A DNA stretch of 64,000 bases from the NCBI GenBank assembly GCA_004172935.1, contig SDZD01000024.1, positions 1 through 64,000 of the forward strand. Reading direction: 5' to 3'. The notes below the pieces were generated by a model, which worked only from the letters and a program-made list of their open reading frames with translations, ran no database searches and was not told the origin of the DNA. Below are positions 42,547 through 52,015 of the stretch, one piece after another (the stretch's first letter is position 1; each line of letters begins with the position of its first letter). The position numbers and the translations under genes are program-made. The DNA is from a bacterium (lineage in GTDB: Bacteria; Armatimonadota; Abditibacteriia; Abditibacteriales; Abditibacteriaceae).

Positions 42547-43344
42547 ATGGGACAATCAAACTACGGGGCTAATAAAGAGTCCGCTCCACTCTCTACGACT
42601 ATGATTATCCGCCGTAACTTTGAAGAACAGCTTTCTGAATTACAGGAAGATTTGCTCCGGCTGGGGCGCTTCGTTGAAGAAGCACACGCCAAGGGCATGG
42701 ACTCGCTGGTGCGCGGTGACCTGGCACTCGCCAAACAAGTCATCAACGACGACGATTTCGCCGACGACATGACCTTCGGCATCCAGGCCCGCGCCACCCA
42801 ACTGTTGGCATTGCAACAGCCAATGGCGCGCGACCTACGCTTCGTCGCCTCATGCCTCAAAATCGTCGTCGATTTGGAGCGCATCGGTGACCACGCTTGC
42901 GACATCGGCAAAGTGACACGCTCACTCGCGGGTCAGGGCCGTCCACCCGCCGAACTGCCCCAGCTTTCTGGCCTTGCGCGCAAAATGGTCGGCGATGCAC
43001 TGCAATGCTTCGTTCAGCACGACACCAAACAGGCGATTCAAGTCGCCCGCGATGACGACGCTGTCGATGATTTATGCGACCAGGTTCAGCGCGACATGAT
43101 TGACCTTATGCGCACCGATTCAAGCCGAGTCGAATCAGCTACACGCTACCTTCTAGTGGCCCGCAGCCTGGAGCGCGTCGCCGATCACGCCACTAACATT
43201 GCCGAACAGGTCTACTACGTGGAAACCGGCGAATGGCGCAATCTGGCGCGCGAAGAGCATAACCACGCTCTGCTTTCCTCGCTGGGCCTCGAAGAAGATG
43301 AGTGGCGCCGCATTCAGGGCAAAAAAGAAGAAGACACCCAATAA
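42547..43344 (+). CDS. phoU: Phosphate signalling protein PhoU
   Basis: The 265-residue all-helical protein has two PhoU repeats. The metal-binding E/D-rich motifs are visible as LERIGDHACDIGKV and its counterpart LERVADHATNIAEQVYYVETGEW. PhoU links Pst activity to the PhoR sensor kinase and prevents excess phosphate import. No phoR or phoB lies in this window. ATG 42547 is taken as start; TTG 42529 in the same frame is possible. The C-terminus has an unusual acidic/Lys tail (EEDEWRRIQGKKEEDTQ). A terminator follows. Confidence 0.95.
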   Translation: MGQSNYGANKESAPLSTTMIIRRNFEEQLSELQEDLLRLGRFVEEAHAKGMDSLVRGDLALAKQVINDDDFADDMTFGIQARATQLLALQQPMARDLRFVASCLKIVVDLERIGDHACDIGKVTRSLAGQGRPPAELPQLSGLARKMVGDALQCFVQHDTKQAIQVARDDDAVDDLCDQVQRDMIDLMRTDSSRVESATRYLLVARSLERVADHATNIAEQVYYVETGEWRNLAREEHNHALLSSLGLEEDEWRRIQGKKEEDTQ

Positions 43345-43351
43345 AAAACTC

Positions 43352-43382
43352 AAGCCACTCCCAACGGGGTGGCTTTTGTTTT
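43352..43382 (+). terminator. Intrinsic terminator of the pst-phoU operon
   Basis: AAGCCACTCC-CAAC-GGGGTGGCTT is followed by TTGTTTTG, eight bases after the phoU stop. Confidence 0.85.
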
Positions 43383-43470
43383 GAAACTCGGAGGTCGTCT
43401 TTTGGTCCAAATCTCGCTCTTGCTCATACTATCAATCAGTGATAACTTGTCAAGTGCAACTTATATGTGA

Positions 43471-43502
43471 GTTATGCGTTATTTGTGCGCTCATCGCATA
43501 AC
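43471..43502. promoter_or_regulatory. Small dyad upstream of the zinc-ribbon gene
   Basis: GTTATGCG (43471-43478) and CGCATAAC (43495-43502) are inverted 8-mers, 23 bases before the start codon. TTGTCA near 43448 could be a -35. It may be an operator or leader hairpin; nothing more can be said. Confidence 0.3.
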
Positions 43503-43525
43503 AGCGTCGGATTTTTGTTTGATCA

Positions 43526-43879
43526 ATGAAGTCACCCTCGTCTGCTCCACCACGTTCCTCGTCATCATCAGGTCGGTCATCCAATTCATCCGGCTCTTCC
43601 AGCGGTCGTCTCATCAAAGTGAAGTGTTCGTTCTGCGGTAACACCTTCTATTCCACGCCACGCGAAGCAGTCTGTCGCAAATGCAACCGCCCCGCGAATC
43701 GCCCAATGTCCATCCCGTTGCGTATCGCGGCCTTTTTCGTGCCTATATTCGGGTTGCCCTATAGCCTTTGGCTGCGTCCTCACTCCCCGCTCGCTGGCAA
43801 TCAAGGATTGGCGGTTTCGCTCATCGGTTTGCTCCTCTATGCCGCCGCATTCGCCGCGCGCCACTTCCACATTTTCTGA
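43526..43879 (+). CDS. Small zinc-ribbon membrane protein
   Basis: The 117-residue protein begins with a Ser-rich disordered stretch (about 28 residues). A zinc ribbon follows with C34, C37, C50 and C53 (KCSFCGNTFYSTPREAVCRKC), then two hydrophobic segments (RIAAFFVPIFGLPYSLWL and LAVSLIGLLLYAAAFAA). The arrangement resembles zinc-ribbon membrane proteins of unknown role. It follows the pst operon but is separated by its terminator and a dyad, so it is probably independent. Convergent with the AEC transporter gene. Confidence 0.7.
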   Translation: MKSPSSAPPRSSSSSGRSSNSSGSSSGRLIKVKCSFCGNTFYSTPREAVCRKCNRPANRPMSIPLRIAAFFVPIFGLPYSLWLRPHSPLAGNQGLAVSLIGLLLYAAAFAARHFHIF

Positions 43880-43893
43880 AAATAATAAACGAT

Positions 43894-43934
43894 AAAAAGG
43901 CGCCGCCAACGAATTCGCTGGCGGCGCCTTTTTA
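43894..43934. terminator. Bidirectional terminator between zinc-ribbon and AEC genes
   Basis: AAAAAGGCGCCGCCA and TGGCGGCGCCTTTTT enclose a ten-base loop, with A- and T-runs on both sides. It lies immediately after the AEC stop codon on the minus strand. Confidence 0.92.
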
Positions 43935-43935
43935 C

Positions 43936-44880
43936 TTACATCTGCATAACCCGCGTTGCCCAGATAACGAGAGACACGCTGAACACCGAAAACAGCGTTG
44001 AGTAGAATACTGCCGCCGCCGCGAATTCCGGCTCATTATCAAATTCATGAGCCAGTAGCGCCGAGTTGACGGCAGTGGGGAACGCAGTCGAGAGCGTGAG
44101 CGACTCTGCGACGGTGCCATGCAGCCCCAACCCCCAAACTACCGCGAACCCTAAAATCGGCGCCACAAAAAGGCGCAAACTCAAGGCAAGCACCAGTGCC
44201 GCATTGAAACGAGGCACCTTCAAACCCGCCATCTGCGCCCCCAACGTCGTCACCGCGATAGGGACCAAACCTTCACTAAGCCAGTGCAGCGATGTGTTCA
44301 GTGGCGCAGGAGGTGTGAGATGAAGTGCGCGCATCGTCCAGGCGATCACCAACACATAAATCATCGGCAATTTGAACATCGTTTTCAGCGTGTCACGCCG
44401 TCTGCCACCCCGTCCGCCTGCGATAATCCACACTCCCAACGAAAAGTTGGACATATTCTGCAACATCACCATCGCGGCCTGAATTTGCAGAGGCAGGGTT
44501 TGTCCTGGAAAAGCAAGCTGCGCGACGGGGATACCATAGTTGCCCGAATTGTAAAACAGCACCGACGCAGTTATCGCGCGCCGTAGGCGGTCGGGGGGGT
44601 GAATCAGTCGCGCCGAGAACCATGTAATCACTCCCAGAAGCGGAAAAAAGATGAGAAAGTGCAGAAATATAGCGCTTAATTCTGCCCATTTGAGCGTTGA
44701 TTCAAAGATGTGAACCCACAAAAACGCCGGCACAAACATCCAAAAATTCAATCGGGTTAGAGTCTTGAGATCGAGTCCGACGCGCTTTTGGACGACATAG
44801 CCCAGAGCAATCAGCCCGAAAATGGGCGCAATGACGTCCCACAAAATACGAAGCACTTTCGGAGTTTGAAGCACTGCCAC
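43936..44880 (-). CDS. AEC-family (auxin efflux carrier-like) transporter
   Basis: The 314-residue membrane protein has about ten hydrophobic segments. It has the two AEC hallmarks: the first-half loop VLFYNSGNYGIPVAQLAF (NSGNxGxP) and a matching second-half region with LTLSTAFPTAVNSALLAHEFD. AEC members export organic acids or other small anions. The substrate cannot be predicted. It is a single gene, divergent from the large histidine kinase with a 78-base gap, and ends at a bidirectional terminator. A regulatory link to the kinase is possible but unproven. Confidence 0.9.
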   Translation of the reverse strand: MAVLQTPKVLRILWDVIAPIFGLIALGYVVQKRVGLDLKTLTRLNFWMFVPAFLWVHIFESTLKWAELSAIFLHFLIFFPLLGVITWFSARLIHPPDRLRRAITASVLFYNSGNYGIPVAQLAFPGQTLPLQIQAAMVMLQNMSNFSLGVWIIAGGRGGRRRDTLKTMFKLPMIYVLVIAWTMRALHLTPPAPLNTSLHWLSEGLVPIAVTTLGAQMAGLKVPRFNAALVLALSLRLFVAPILGFAVVWGLGLHGTVAESLTLSTAFPTAVNSALLAHEFDNEPEFAAAAVFYSTLFSVFSVSLVIWATRVMQM

Positions 44881-44958
44881 AAGTGGTGAAATGCGCTCAC
44901 ACTGAAGCGGTGAGATAAATTCAAAGTTGAGTTTTATCTCAGGAGTGCCGGCTCAATA

Positions 44959-47900
44959 GTGCTAAACCCAAAGAAGCCCGGACATGTGACGGGTTCTGAT
45001 CAATTACTCTCCGCGTCTTCCTCGCCCTTGGCTGCGGTATCAGACGTACAAGAAGTCATCACACCTTCCGAGACCCTCGCGGATTCGGAAGCGCGTTTCC
45101 ACGCCTTCTTCGACGCCGCTCCTCTCGCCATTATCGTAGTACGCCACGGCCTCGTACTCTATGCTAACCCGGCTCTCGCCAAATTGGTGGGCGTAGCCGA
45201 ACCTGGACAACTCCTCGGCAAGAATGCCAATGACTTAGTCGCTCCCGCTTCGCGCGAAGAAATTTCGAACCATGCACGCGCACGCATCGAGCGTGGTCTT
45301 GACGCACAGGCAACCCCCTACGAAACCCTGGTCCGGCGTGTCGATGGAACATTTGTCCCGGTTCGCACCGAAATCTCTCCCATATCCCTGCCCGATGGTA
45401 ACGCGGTTATCGCTTTCGCCTTCGATCTGTCCGAAGAGCAGCGTGTGCACAAAGAAATCCGCGACCTCTTGCAGCGCGAACAGCGCTCGGCGCACTTCGC
45501 CCGCCAGATGCAGAAGCTCTCTCAGGCGCTCTCCGATGCCTCCTCGCCAGATGAAGTGGCCTTGATAGCCGTTAACGGCTGCCTTGAAGCCGTCGAGGCC
45601 GTAGGCGCAATTTTCGTGGTGCCCTGCGAAAACGAAAACGGCGAAGTCAAATTGTGCCTGTCTCAATCGCGCGGCTATTCGGCGGAAGCAGTCGCGGGCT
45701 GGAGCCAGATGAGTTTGGAAGACCCCACCCCCGTCGCCCAATCTTTCGTACAGGCACAAGCGATATGGGTGGGAGATGTCAACACCCCGGAGTTAATCGC
45801 GCTTTATCCTGTTCTCACCTACGCTCACCAATCTGGCACACACGCGCTGGTAGCGCTCCCTCTTTGCTTCGATACACGCATCATCGGCGTGTTGGGCCTG
45901 ACATTCGACACCGAACGCGATTTCGACCAGGAAGAGCGCGTCTTCATGGAAACGCTGGCCACCAGTTGCGCCCAGGCCCTCGAACGCGCGCGACTGCATC
46001 AGGAACGACGCGAGTTAACGCGCCGCCAGCACGAATCGCTCGCCTTACTCAACACCCTGCTCGACTCGGCCCCAGTCGGCTTCGCCTTATTCGACCGCGA
46101 CCACCGTTACGTGCTAGTCAACGAAGAACTGGCACGCATTGATGAATACCCGGTCGAGGCTCATATCGGCATACGACCAGGCCAATTGGAATTTGAAGAT
46201 AATGGCGGGCAATATCTGGAAGAACTCCTCGAAGAGGTCTGGCGAAGTGGAAAACCTTCGGGCGCCATAGATTTCGCGCGCGGCACATACAAAGACGCTA
46301 ATTTTCGTCATTGCACTCTGGCACTCTACCCCATTCGCGTGGGCGGAGAGACTCTCCAGAGCGGCGAGATGCTGGGTGTGGGCGCCATTCTCATCGAGCA
46401 AACCGTGCGGATGCGCGCAGAAGGCGCCCTCGAAGATTTAGTGACCCAACTCGAAATCGAGCGCGCCCGCTTCGAAGCGATTCTGCAGCAGATGCCTTCG
46501 GGTGTAATCATCGCCGAAGCCAACACCGAACGGCTCATTTTGCGAAACGAAAAGGCCGATGAGATTTGGGGGCAGCCCTTTAGTGGCTGGGAAACCAGAG
46601 ACCTTCCCCCCACGGAGCCACGCAGACGCGGTTTTCACCTTGATGGCCGCGAGTTAGAATCGGATGAATGGCCTCTATCGCGCGCGCTTTACAAAGGCGA
46701 ATTTGTGCGAGGCGATGAAATTATCATTGAGCGCGGCGATAACGAGATGGGGGTCATCCGCGCCAATGCCGCCCCTATTCGCGATAGCGATGGCACGATC
46801 TCGGCGGCCATTGTCGTATTCGATAATGTCACTAAGCGCGCGCGTGCTGATGCTTCTCAGCGCTTTCTAGCCGAAGCGGGCGCCATCTTGGTTTCAGCGC
46901 TCGATGAAGCCGAAACATTCCGAGCTATCGCTCGCCTGTGCGTGCCACAAGTCGCTGACTGGTGCGCGTTCGTCACCCCCGAAACGCGGTCCACACTGGC
47001 AGTTACAGCCCTTGCAGGGCCAGAAGCACGCGATTCGCGCAACACACTCGCACTGGAAGCATTGCTCAGACGTGGCACGAATATCCACAAGGCCATCATT
47101 GACGTAATGGAGAGCCAACAGGGTCTGCTCTGCTCGGCGCAAGAACTGGAGCAAATCGGGCCATTGGATGGCACTTTGGCCCAGATGGGAATCCAGGAAG
47201 CCCTTATTGCCTCGGTGGCAGTTCGTGGACGCTCACAAGGAGCGATGGTGTGGTTCAGCACCTCACCGAAACTGCCGCTCGATGCGATAACCCTTTCGTT
47301 GGCCGAAGGCTTAGCCCGTCGAGTCGCCGTCTCCGCCGATAACGCTCGTCTGCTCCAGGAGGCTCAGCAAGCTCGCGATGCCGCGCAACGCGCCCGCGAT
47401 GAGGCCGAAGCCGCCAACCGCGCCAAAGACGAGTTCTTAGCCGTGGTATCGCACGAACTGCGAACACCACTGACTCCTATTCTGGGTTGGCTCGAATTGC
47501 TGCGCTCCCCCGACATCGACGACTCGCTGCGCTCTCAGGCCTATGATGTCATCGAGCGCAATGCCATCGCTCAAGCGCAACTGGTCAACGACATCCTCGA
47601 TGTCTCGCGCATCACCACAGGCAAACTCCGCCTCGAACTTCGCGATGTCGCTCTCGATGGCTTAGTGCGTCAATCAGTCGACTCGCTACGCACCCTTTGG
47701 CTCGATAAAAAGCTCCAAGTCGAACAACTCATAGATCCTCACCTCTATGTTCGCGCCGATGCCAGTAGAGTTGGGCAAGTCGTGTGGAATCTGCTGCAAA
47801 ACGCCATCAAGTTCACTCCCGCCGAAGGCATCATCGAAATTTCGCTGCGTCGGCGCACGCGCACGGGAAACGGAATCCCAATAGCAAGACTGGAAGTGCG

Positions 47901-48537
47901 CGACACAGGTTTGGGCATTGATGCGGAATTTTTGCCGCACGTTTTCGAACGCTTCCGTCAGGGCGATTCCAGTTCGACGCGCAAAGCCGGAGGTTTAGGT
48001 TTGGGACTCGCCATCGTCCGGCATATCGTCGAACTGCATGGCGGTCAGGTAGGAGTCGAAAGTCCGGGTTACGGGCAAGGCACGACCTTCTGGGTCGAAA
48101 TCCCTCTGCTCGATACGGCTCAAACCTTTGTCCCTACTTCCTCGCCGCTGCGCGTTCTTGATGGTCGCCTCAAAGGAGCACGAATTTTGGTTGTAGATGA
48201 CGAACCCGACACCCGCGAAATGTTGGCACGTCTGCTCGAAGAAGCCGGAGCCACTGTGCGCGTCGCGCCGGGAGGCAACATGGCCCTCGAAGTCGTTCCA
48301 CAGTTCGGTCCATCGCTCATTGTCTCCGACATTGGAATGCCCGGCATGGATGGCTTGCAGTTGAGGCAGGAACTGTTAGCGCGCGGCTTTCTGGCGCCTG
48401 CCATCGCCCTCACGGCCTATGCTTCGGGCAAAGACAGAGAACTCACCGAAGAAGCCGGTTTCGAGCGCTATCTGGTCAAACCAGTTGGCACTCAGGAATT
48501 GGTCGATGTCGCCGTAAATTTGCTCACCGCGTCCTGA
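44959..48537 (+). CDS. Hybrid sensor histidine kinase with PAS-GAF-PAS-PAS-GAF input and C-terminal receiver
   Basis: The 1,192-residue protein has no membrane segment. In order I see a PAS domain (about 45-165, EARFHAFFDAAPLAIIVV), a GAF domain (190-350), a PAS (365-480, LLDSAPVGFALFDRDHRYV), another PAS (500-625, FEAILQQMPSGVIIAEA) and a second GAF (640-800). HisKA follows with phospho-acceptor H832 in AVVSHELRTPL, then HATPase (NLLQNAIKFTPAEG, DTGLGID, GLGLGLAIVRHIVELHGG). A receiver closes it (ILVVDDEPDTREML, D1124 in SDIGMPGMDG, conserved K in RYLVKPVG). It is a cytosolic sensor that would pass phosphate within itself and then to an Hpt protein. It starts with GTG. No ligand can be assigned. 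Confidence 0.93.
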   Translation: MLNPKKPGHVTGSDQLLSASSSPLAAVSDVQEVITPSETLADSEARFHAFFDAAPLAIIVVRHGLVLYANPALAKLVGVAEPGQLLGKNANDLVAPASREEISNHARARIERGLDAQATPYETLVRRVDGTFVPVRTEISPISLPDGNAVIAFAFDLSEEQRVHKEIRDLLQREQRSAHFARQMQKLSQALSDASSPDEVALIAVNGCLEAVEAVGAIFVVPCENENGEVKLCLSQSRGYSAEAVAGWSQMSLEDPTPVAQSFVQAQAIWVGDVNTPELIALYPVLTYAHQSGTHALVALPLCFDTRIIGVLGLTFDTERDFDQEERVFMETLATSCAQALERARLHQERRELTRRQHESLALLNTLLDSAPVGFALFDRDHRYVLVNEELARIDEYPVEAHIGIRPGQLEFEDNGGQYLEELLEEVWRSGKPSGAIDFARGTYKDANFRHCTLALYPIRVGGETLQSGEMLGVGAILIEQTVRMRAEGALEDLVTQLEIERARFEAILQQMPSGVIIAEANTERLILRNEKADEIWGQPFSGWETRDLPPTEPRRRGFHLDGRELESDEWPLSRALYKGEFVRGDEIIIERGDNEMGVIRANAAPIRDSDGTISAAIVVFDNVTKRARADASQRFLAEAGAILVSALDEAETFRAIARLCVPQVADWCAFVTPETRSTLAVTALAGPEARDSRNTLALEALLRRGTNIHKAIIDVMESQQGLLCSAQELEQIGPLDGTLAQMGIQEALIASVAVRGRSQGAMVWFSTSPKLPLDAITLSLAEGLARRVAVSADNARLLQEAQQARDAAQRARDEAEAANRAKDEFLAVVSHELRTPLTPILGWLELLRSPDIDDSLRSQAYDVIERNAIAQAQLVNDILDVSRITTGKLRLELRDVALDGLVRQSVDSLRTLWLDKKLQVEQLIDPHLYVRADASRVGQVVWNLLQNAIKFTPAEGIIEISLRRRTRTGNGIPIARLEVRDTGLGIDAEFLPHVFERFRQGDSSSTRKAGGLGLGLAIVRHIVELHGGQVGVESPGYGQGTTFWVEIPLLDTAQTFVPTSSPLRVLDGRLKGARILVVDDEPDTREMLARLLEEAGATVRVAPGGNMALEVVPQFGPSLIVSDIGMPGMDGLQLRQELLARGFLAPAIALTAYASGKDRELTEEAGFERYLVKPVGTQELVDVAVNLLTAS

Positions 48538-48572
48538 AGCAAGCAACTGCGGTCAAACTGCTCCCCCTGAAA

Positions 48573-49556
48573 ATGCAACTTCAACTCGCCCTTCACTCAT
48601 CGCCCCGCTTTTCGACGTGGCTGTGGTTCAACGACTGGAAAACCCTCATCGACGCGGGCGACGGCGCCTCGCAGCAACTGGGTTACAAAATCCGCAAAAT
48701 CGACACTGTGCTTCTGACGCACTCGCACCGCGACCACATCGGCGGTTTGCTTCAGGTCATCAACCAGCGCGGCGAAGCCGGGCCGTTCACGCTCGGACAT
48801 CCCACCATGGGCCGCTCGTGGCGCGACATGGAAAGCTTCTCGCTGCGCTTCAACCCTGGCACTTCGCGCAACGCTGTGTGGCGCGCCCTCGAAGAAGGCG
48901 ACTGGATTGATACTGGCGTCGCCGGACGACTCATCAAATCGTTTCGTACACGTCACTTCGTGGACGATTCGCCCCAGCGCGCCCCGCGCTCACTCGGCTA
49001 TCACCTCATCTGGCGCAAGAACAAAGTCAAGCCCGAATACGCCCAGTTAAATCAGAGCGAACTCGACGCGGTGCGACGCGAACTGGGCCGCACGGCACTT
49101 GAAGACCCACAAAACCGAGGACTCACGGAACGCGAACTCGAACAAGCCCAGGTTGAAGTGGGCCGCGCGGCCATTACCGCCCCAGTCGATGAGAAATGGA
49201 TTACCGTAGGCGGCGACGGTTGGCCGCTCTCGCCCGAAGAAGTCGCGGGCACAAAAATCCTGCTGCACGAAGCGACCTTCCTGTTGCCGGATGATTACGA
49301 TGCCGAAGCCGCAGGAGAAGATGTCGGGCACATGCACTCGACAGTCTCCGATGCCTTGCGTGTGGCCAAGGAAGCGGGCGTTGAAGACATCATTCTCTAC
49401 CACATCTCAACGCGCTACTCCGATCAGGAAATTCGCGAAGGCATCAACACCGCCGCCAAAGACACTGCTTTCAAAGGCCGCATCTTTGCCGCGATGCCAC
49501 GCCGCGTCTACTTCGACTTCGCCCGCGAAAAGCCGGTGTGGGAAGCACCATTGTAA
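48573..49556 (+). CDS. Metallo-beta-lactamase fold hydrolase, RNase Z-like
   Basis: The 327-residue protein has the metal site THSHRDH at residues 49-55, near the N-terminus after a short strand pair, and later RTRHFVDDSP, ILLHEATFL (the ElaC-type conserved glutamate/aspartate region) and DVGHMHSTVSDALRVAKEAGV (the HST histidine region). HxHxDH plus the late HMHSTVSDA motif are typical of RNase Z and related phosphodiesterases. Compared with RNase Z it has an extra insert (about 150-215). tRNA 3' processing is plausible but not certain. It follows the kinase gene by 35 bases. Confidence 0.8.
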   Translation: MQLQLALHSSPRFSTWLWFNDWKTLIDAGDGASQQLGYKIRKIDTVLLTHSHRDHIGGLLQVINQRGEAGPFTLGHPTMGRSWRDMESFSLRFNPGTSRNAVWRALEEGDWIDTGVAGRLIKSFRTRHFVDDSPQRAPRSLGYHLIWRKNKVKPEYAQLNQSELDAVRRELGRTALEDPQNRGLTERELEQAQVEVGRAAITAPVDEKWITVGGDGWPLSPEEVAGTKILLHEATFLLPDDYDAEAAGEDVGHMHSTVSDALRVAKEAGVEDIILYHISTRYSDQEIREGINTAAKDTAFKGRIFAAMPRRVYFDFAREKPVWEAPL

Positions 49557-49559
49557 CTT

Positions 49560-49594
49560 GCGATTAGGGAAACCATAAAGGTTTCCCTAATCGC
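49560..49594 (+). terminator. Perfect 15-bp hairpin after the metallo-hydrolase gene
   Basis: GCGATTAGGGAAACC and GGTTTCCCTAATCGC enclose ATAAA, three bases after the stop codon. It lacks a T-run, so termination may be partial or protein-dependent. Confidence 0.65.
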
Positions 49595-49715
49595 GAAATC
49601 CTAAGCCCACACAACACAACTTGAGTTTTTTAAGCAACAGCTCTTTTATGTTTCGCTACGCTTAAATGGCAATTATTTCCCAGAGAAATACTCTACCCAA
49701 CCAGTCCGAATATCT

Positions 49716-50273
49716 ATGAACTTGCAACTGCACAAAACCTCCATTGAGGGCGTCGTCATTCTCCAACCTCGCATCTTCAGCGACGCACGCGGCTTTTTTC
49801 TCGAATCGTATTCGGATCGCGACTTTCGGGCACTGGGCATTCAAAACCACTGGGTACAAGACAACCACTCGCGTTCGCAAAAAGGAACGCTGCGTGGCCT
49901 CCACTTTCAAATCGAACACCCTCAGGCCAAACTGTGCCGCGTGGCACGCGGGCGTGTTCTCGATGTCGCCGTCGATATTCGCCCCGATTCGCCCACCTTC
50001 GGCCAGCACGTCGCGGTAGAACTCAGCGACGAGAACGGCCAAATGTTGCTAGTGCCGCGTGGCATGGCACACGGCTTTGTGGTGCTTTCGGACGATGCTG
50101 ACTTTATGTACAAGTGCGACGAGTTCTACTTTCCCGAAGATCAGGGCAGCATCCGCTTCGATGACCCCACAGTGAACATCGCCTGGCCGTGGGACGAGTT
50201 GCAAGTGCAACCCATCCTGTCAGCCAAGGACGAAGTCGCGCCACTGTGGCAAGACATCTTCCCTATTCGATAA
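49716..50273 (+). CDS. rfbC: dTDP-4-dehydrorhamnose 3,5-epimerase
   Basis: The 185-residue cupin-type epimerase has GVVILQPRIFSDARGFFLESY, KGTLRGLHFQIEHPQAKLCR (with the catalytic histidine region), VLDVAVDIRPDSPTFG, PRGMAHGFVVLSDDADFMYKC and a final ILSAKD. These match the RmlC family in order and length. It epimerises the sugar nucleotide on the way to dTDP-L-rhamnose for surface polysaccharide. The other rml genes are not in this window. Its 3' end overlaps the convergent TadG-like gene by 11 bases. Confidence 0.95.
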   Translation: MNLQLHKTSIEGVVILQPRIFSDARGFFLESYSDRDFRALGIQNHWVQDNHSRSQKGTLRGLHFQIEHPQAKLCRVARGRVLDVAVDIRPDSPTFGQHVAVELSDENGQMLLVPRGMAHGFVVLSDDADFMYKCDEFYFPEDQGSIRFDDPTVNIAWPWDELQVQPILSAKDEVAPLWQDIFPIR

Positions 50274-51783
50274 GGCGCACGAAGCCGTCGCCAGTCCCTT
50301 CGCCGTAAAGTTCCCAACTCGAACCGTCATAACCTGCCGAGCTAATGCCCGCCGCATATTGCGCCGCGAGGTTGCCACCTTTGAAATCAGACGGCAGGGT
50401 GATGGTATCGCTCGACCATTTACCGTCGGGTTCGGGCGGGATGACACCAGGAAAAGTAACGCCGGGCAAGGAGTCAACAACATAATTGACGCTCTGCGAG
50501 TTGATGTCAAGGTCGAAATGCGAGACGGTCACTGTGCGCCCAGCAAACTCTGGCCCCAGATAACCCAATTTGAGCTGAGCAGTCCCGTTAGAGCGAAAAC
50601 CAATCATCAGGCGGCCATCGGCTTGCATGGGGGCATACACATTACTGGGCGCAGTCCCCAATTTATCACCGTAGGTGTTGTTCCACGTATTCTCATCCAT
50701 TCCCAGGCCCCCAACAGGCCCGGCACGAAGCGCATAATCGTTACACGTCCAACCATCCACTGAAGAAACTCGCACACGATAATCGCCCGCTCCCCATGTA
50801 TTAAGGTCGATAGCGAACCCATCAGGCGTAACCCATTTCAAGTTGGCGGCAATATCGGCGTCGCTGGTGCCGCCATAAATAGCCGAGGCGATGGGCGACA
50901 AATTCCCCGAATTGTCTATCTTGAGGATTTCGTATTTGGTTTTGACTAGCGGGTCGACGGGTGGTGGGTCTGTGATATTGGTGTTGCGCCCCACATACAA
51001 ATCGAATTCGTTGGGAGTGGCGTTGCGCGAATCGGGATCGTAAATCTGCAGATACGCTTTACCATCGGGGAATTTGGTTCTCCAATCGTCGGGAATTTTC
51101 AACGTGTAGTTGCTGTATCCATTGGTTTCGGTATAACGCGGGTTGGGCGAACCATCCATCAAATAGCGCGTTGACCACGGATCGGCGTCGTTATAACGAG
51201 CAAACGGCCCATTGATAATGTTGGTGATAAAGCCATCTTGCCCCGAAGCAATACCGTAATTCCCTCCAGTAGACATTGGCAAGTAAACGAATTTACGCGC
51301 AGCCGCCTTGGTGCCAACCACGCGCGAGAACTGCGCGGCCCCGTTGCTCCATCCAAGAACCTTCATCATTCCTTCCATGGCCGGAGCGAAGAAAACCCGT
51401 TCGGGGTGCTTGATTTGAACGCGCACGGTGTTAATCGCCGCCGCATTGCCAAGCGTTGCCGATTCGTAGTTGGTGGTAACGATAACCTGATCGCCGCGCG
51501 CCGCACTAAAACCATTGATCTCGGCATAATGCAATGCTTTGGGGACCACGTTGGAGTTATCAGCGCCCGAAACCTGCGCCCCCGCCAGAGCTGCCGCATC
51601 GGCGGCCCGTTGTGCCTGAGCGCGCCGCGCATGGAGCTGCCCCAGGTCGATGACGAGTCCACAAGTCCCCAAAATAATTGGAAGAGTGAACACGAACAAC
51701 CACATAGAAATACCACGGCGCCGACCACGAACGCGCAAACAGGCGCGCGAAGAAGAAGATAAAAGAGACAAGTCGGCCTTCAT
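50263..51783 (-). CDS. TadG-like pilus assembly / secreted membrane-anchored protein
   Basis: The ~506-residue protein has an arginine-rich start (RACLRVRGRRRGISM) and one hydrophobic segment (WLFVFTLPIILGTCGLVIDLG). QLHARRAQAQRAADAAALAGAQ follows, the hallmark of the TadE/TadG (Flp pilus, pilin-like) N-terminus. The rest is a long extracytoplasmic beta-rich part with tandem Gly/Asn/Asp motifs and pairs such as DPWSTRYLMDGSPNPRYT. Other tad genes are not present here. The start is uncertain: ATG 51783, TTG 51795 with AAGGAAG eight bases upstream, or GTG 51816. It ends 11 bases inside rfbC, tail to tail. Confidence 0.72.
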   Translation of the reverse strand: MKADLSLLSSSSRACLRVRGRRRGISMWLFVFTLPIILGTCGLVIDLGQLHARRAQAQRAADAAALAGAQVSGADNSNVVPKALHYAEINGFSAARGDQVIVTTNYESATLGNAAAINTVRVQIKHPERVFFAPAMEGMMKVLGWSNGAAQFSRVVGTKAAARKFVYLPMSTGGNYGIASGQDGFITNIINGPFARYNDADPWSTRYLMDGSPNPRYTETNGYSNYTLKIPDDWRTKFPDGKAYLQIYDPDSRNATPNEFDLYVGRNTNITDPPPVDPLVKTKYEILKIDNSGNLSPIASAIYGGTSDADIAANLKWVTPDGFAIDLNTWGAGDYRVRVSSVDGWTCNDYALRAGPVGGLGMDENTWNNTYGDKLGTAPSNVYAPMQADGRLMIGFRSNGTAQLKLGYLGPEFAGRTVTVSHFDLDINSQSVNYVVDSLPGVTFPGVIPPEPDGKWSSDTITLPSDFKGGNLAAQYAAGISSAGYDGSSWELYGEGTGDGFVRLIE

Positions 51784-52015
51784 TACAATTTTCAAACGAA
51801 TAACTTCCTTTTTCACAGCATTGGCCTTTATAAGTTATCTCGATTTAGATAGCTTTCACGCGCCGTATGGCGCACAGCGATTAGCAAAAACGCCGCGCTT
51901 GTCGCGACTCAAACGTCTAGCTGCAAGGCTCTATTTGATAGCCTTTTTCCTGCCCTCAAAATTTTTGTTTTGGCGCGCGTTTTTCGCTTGAAAGGCGAGC
52001 GTTTTCGCACTCTGT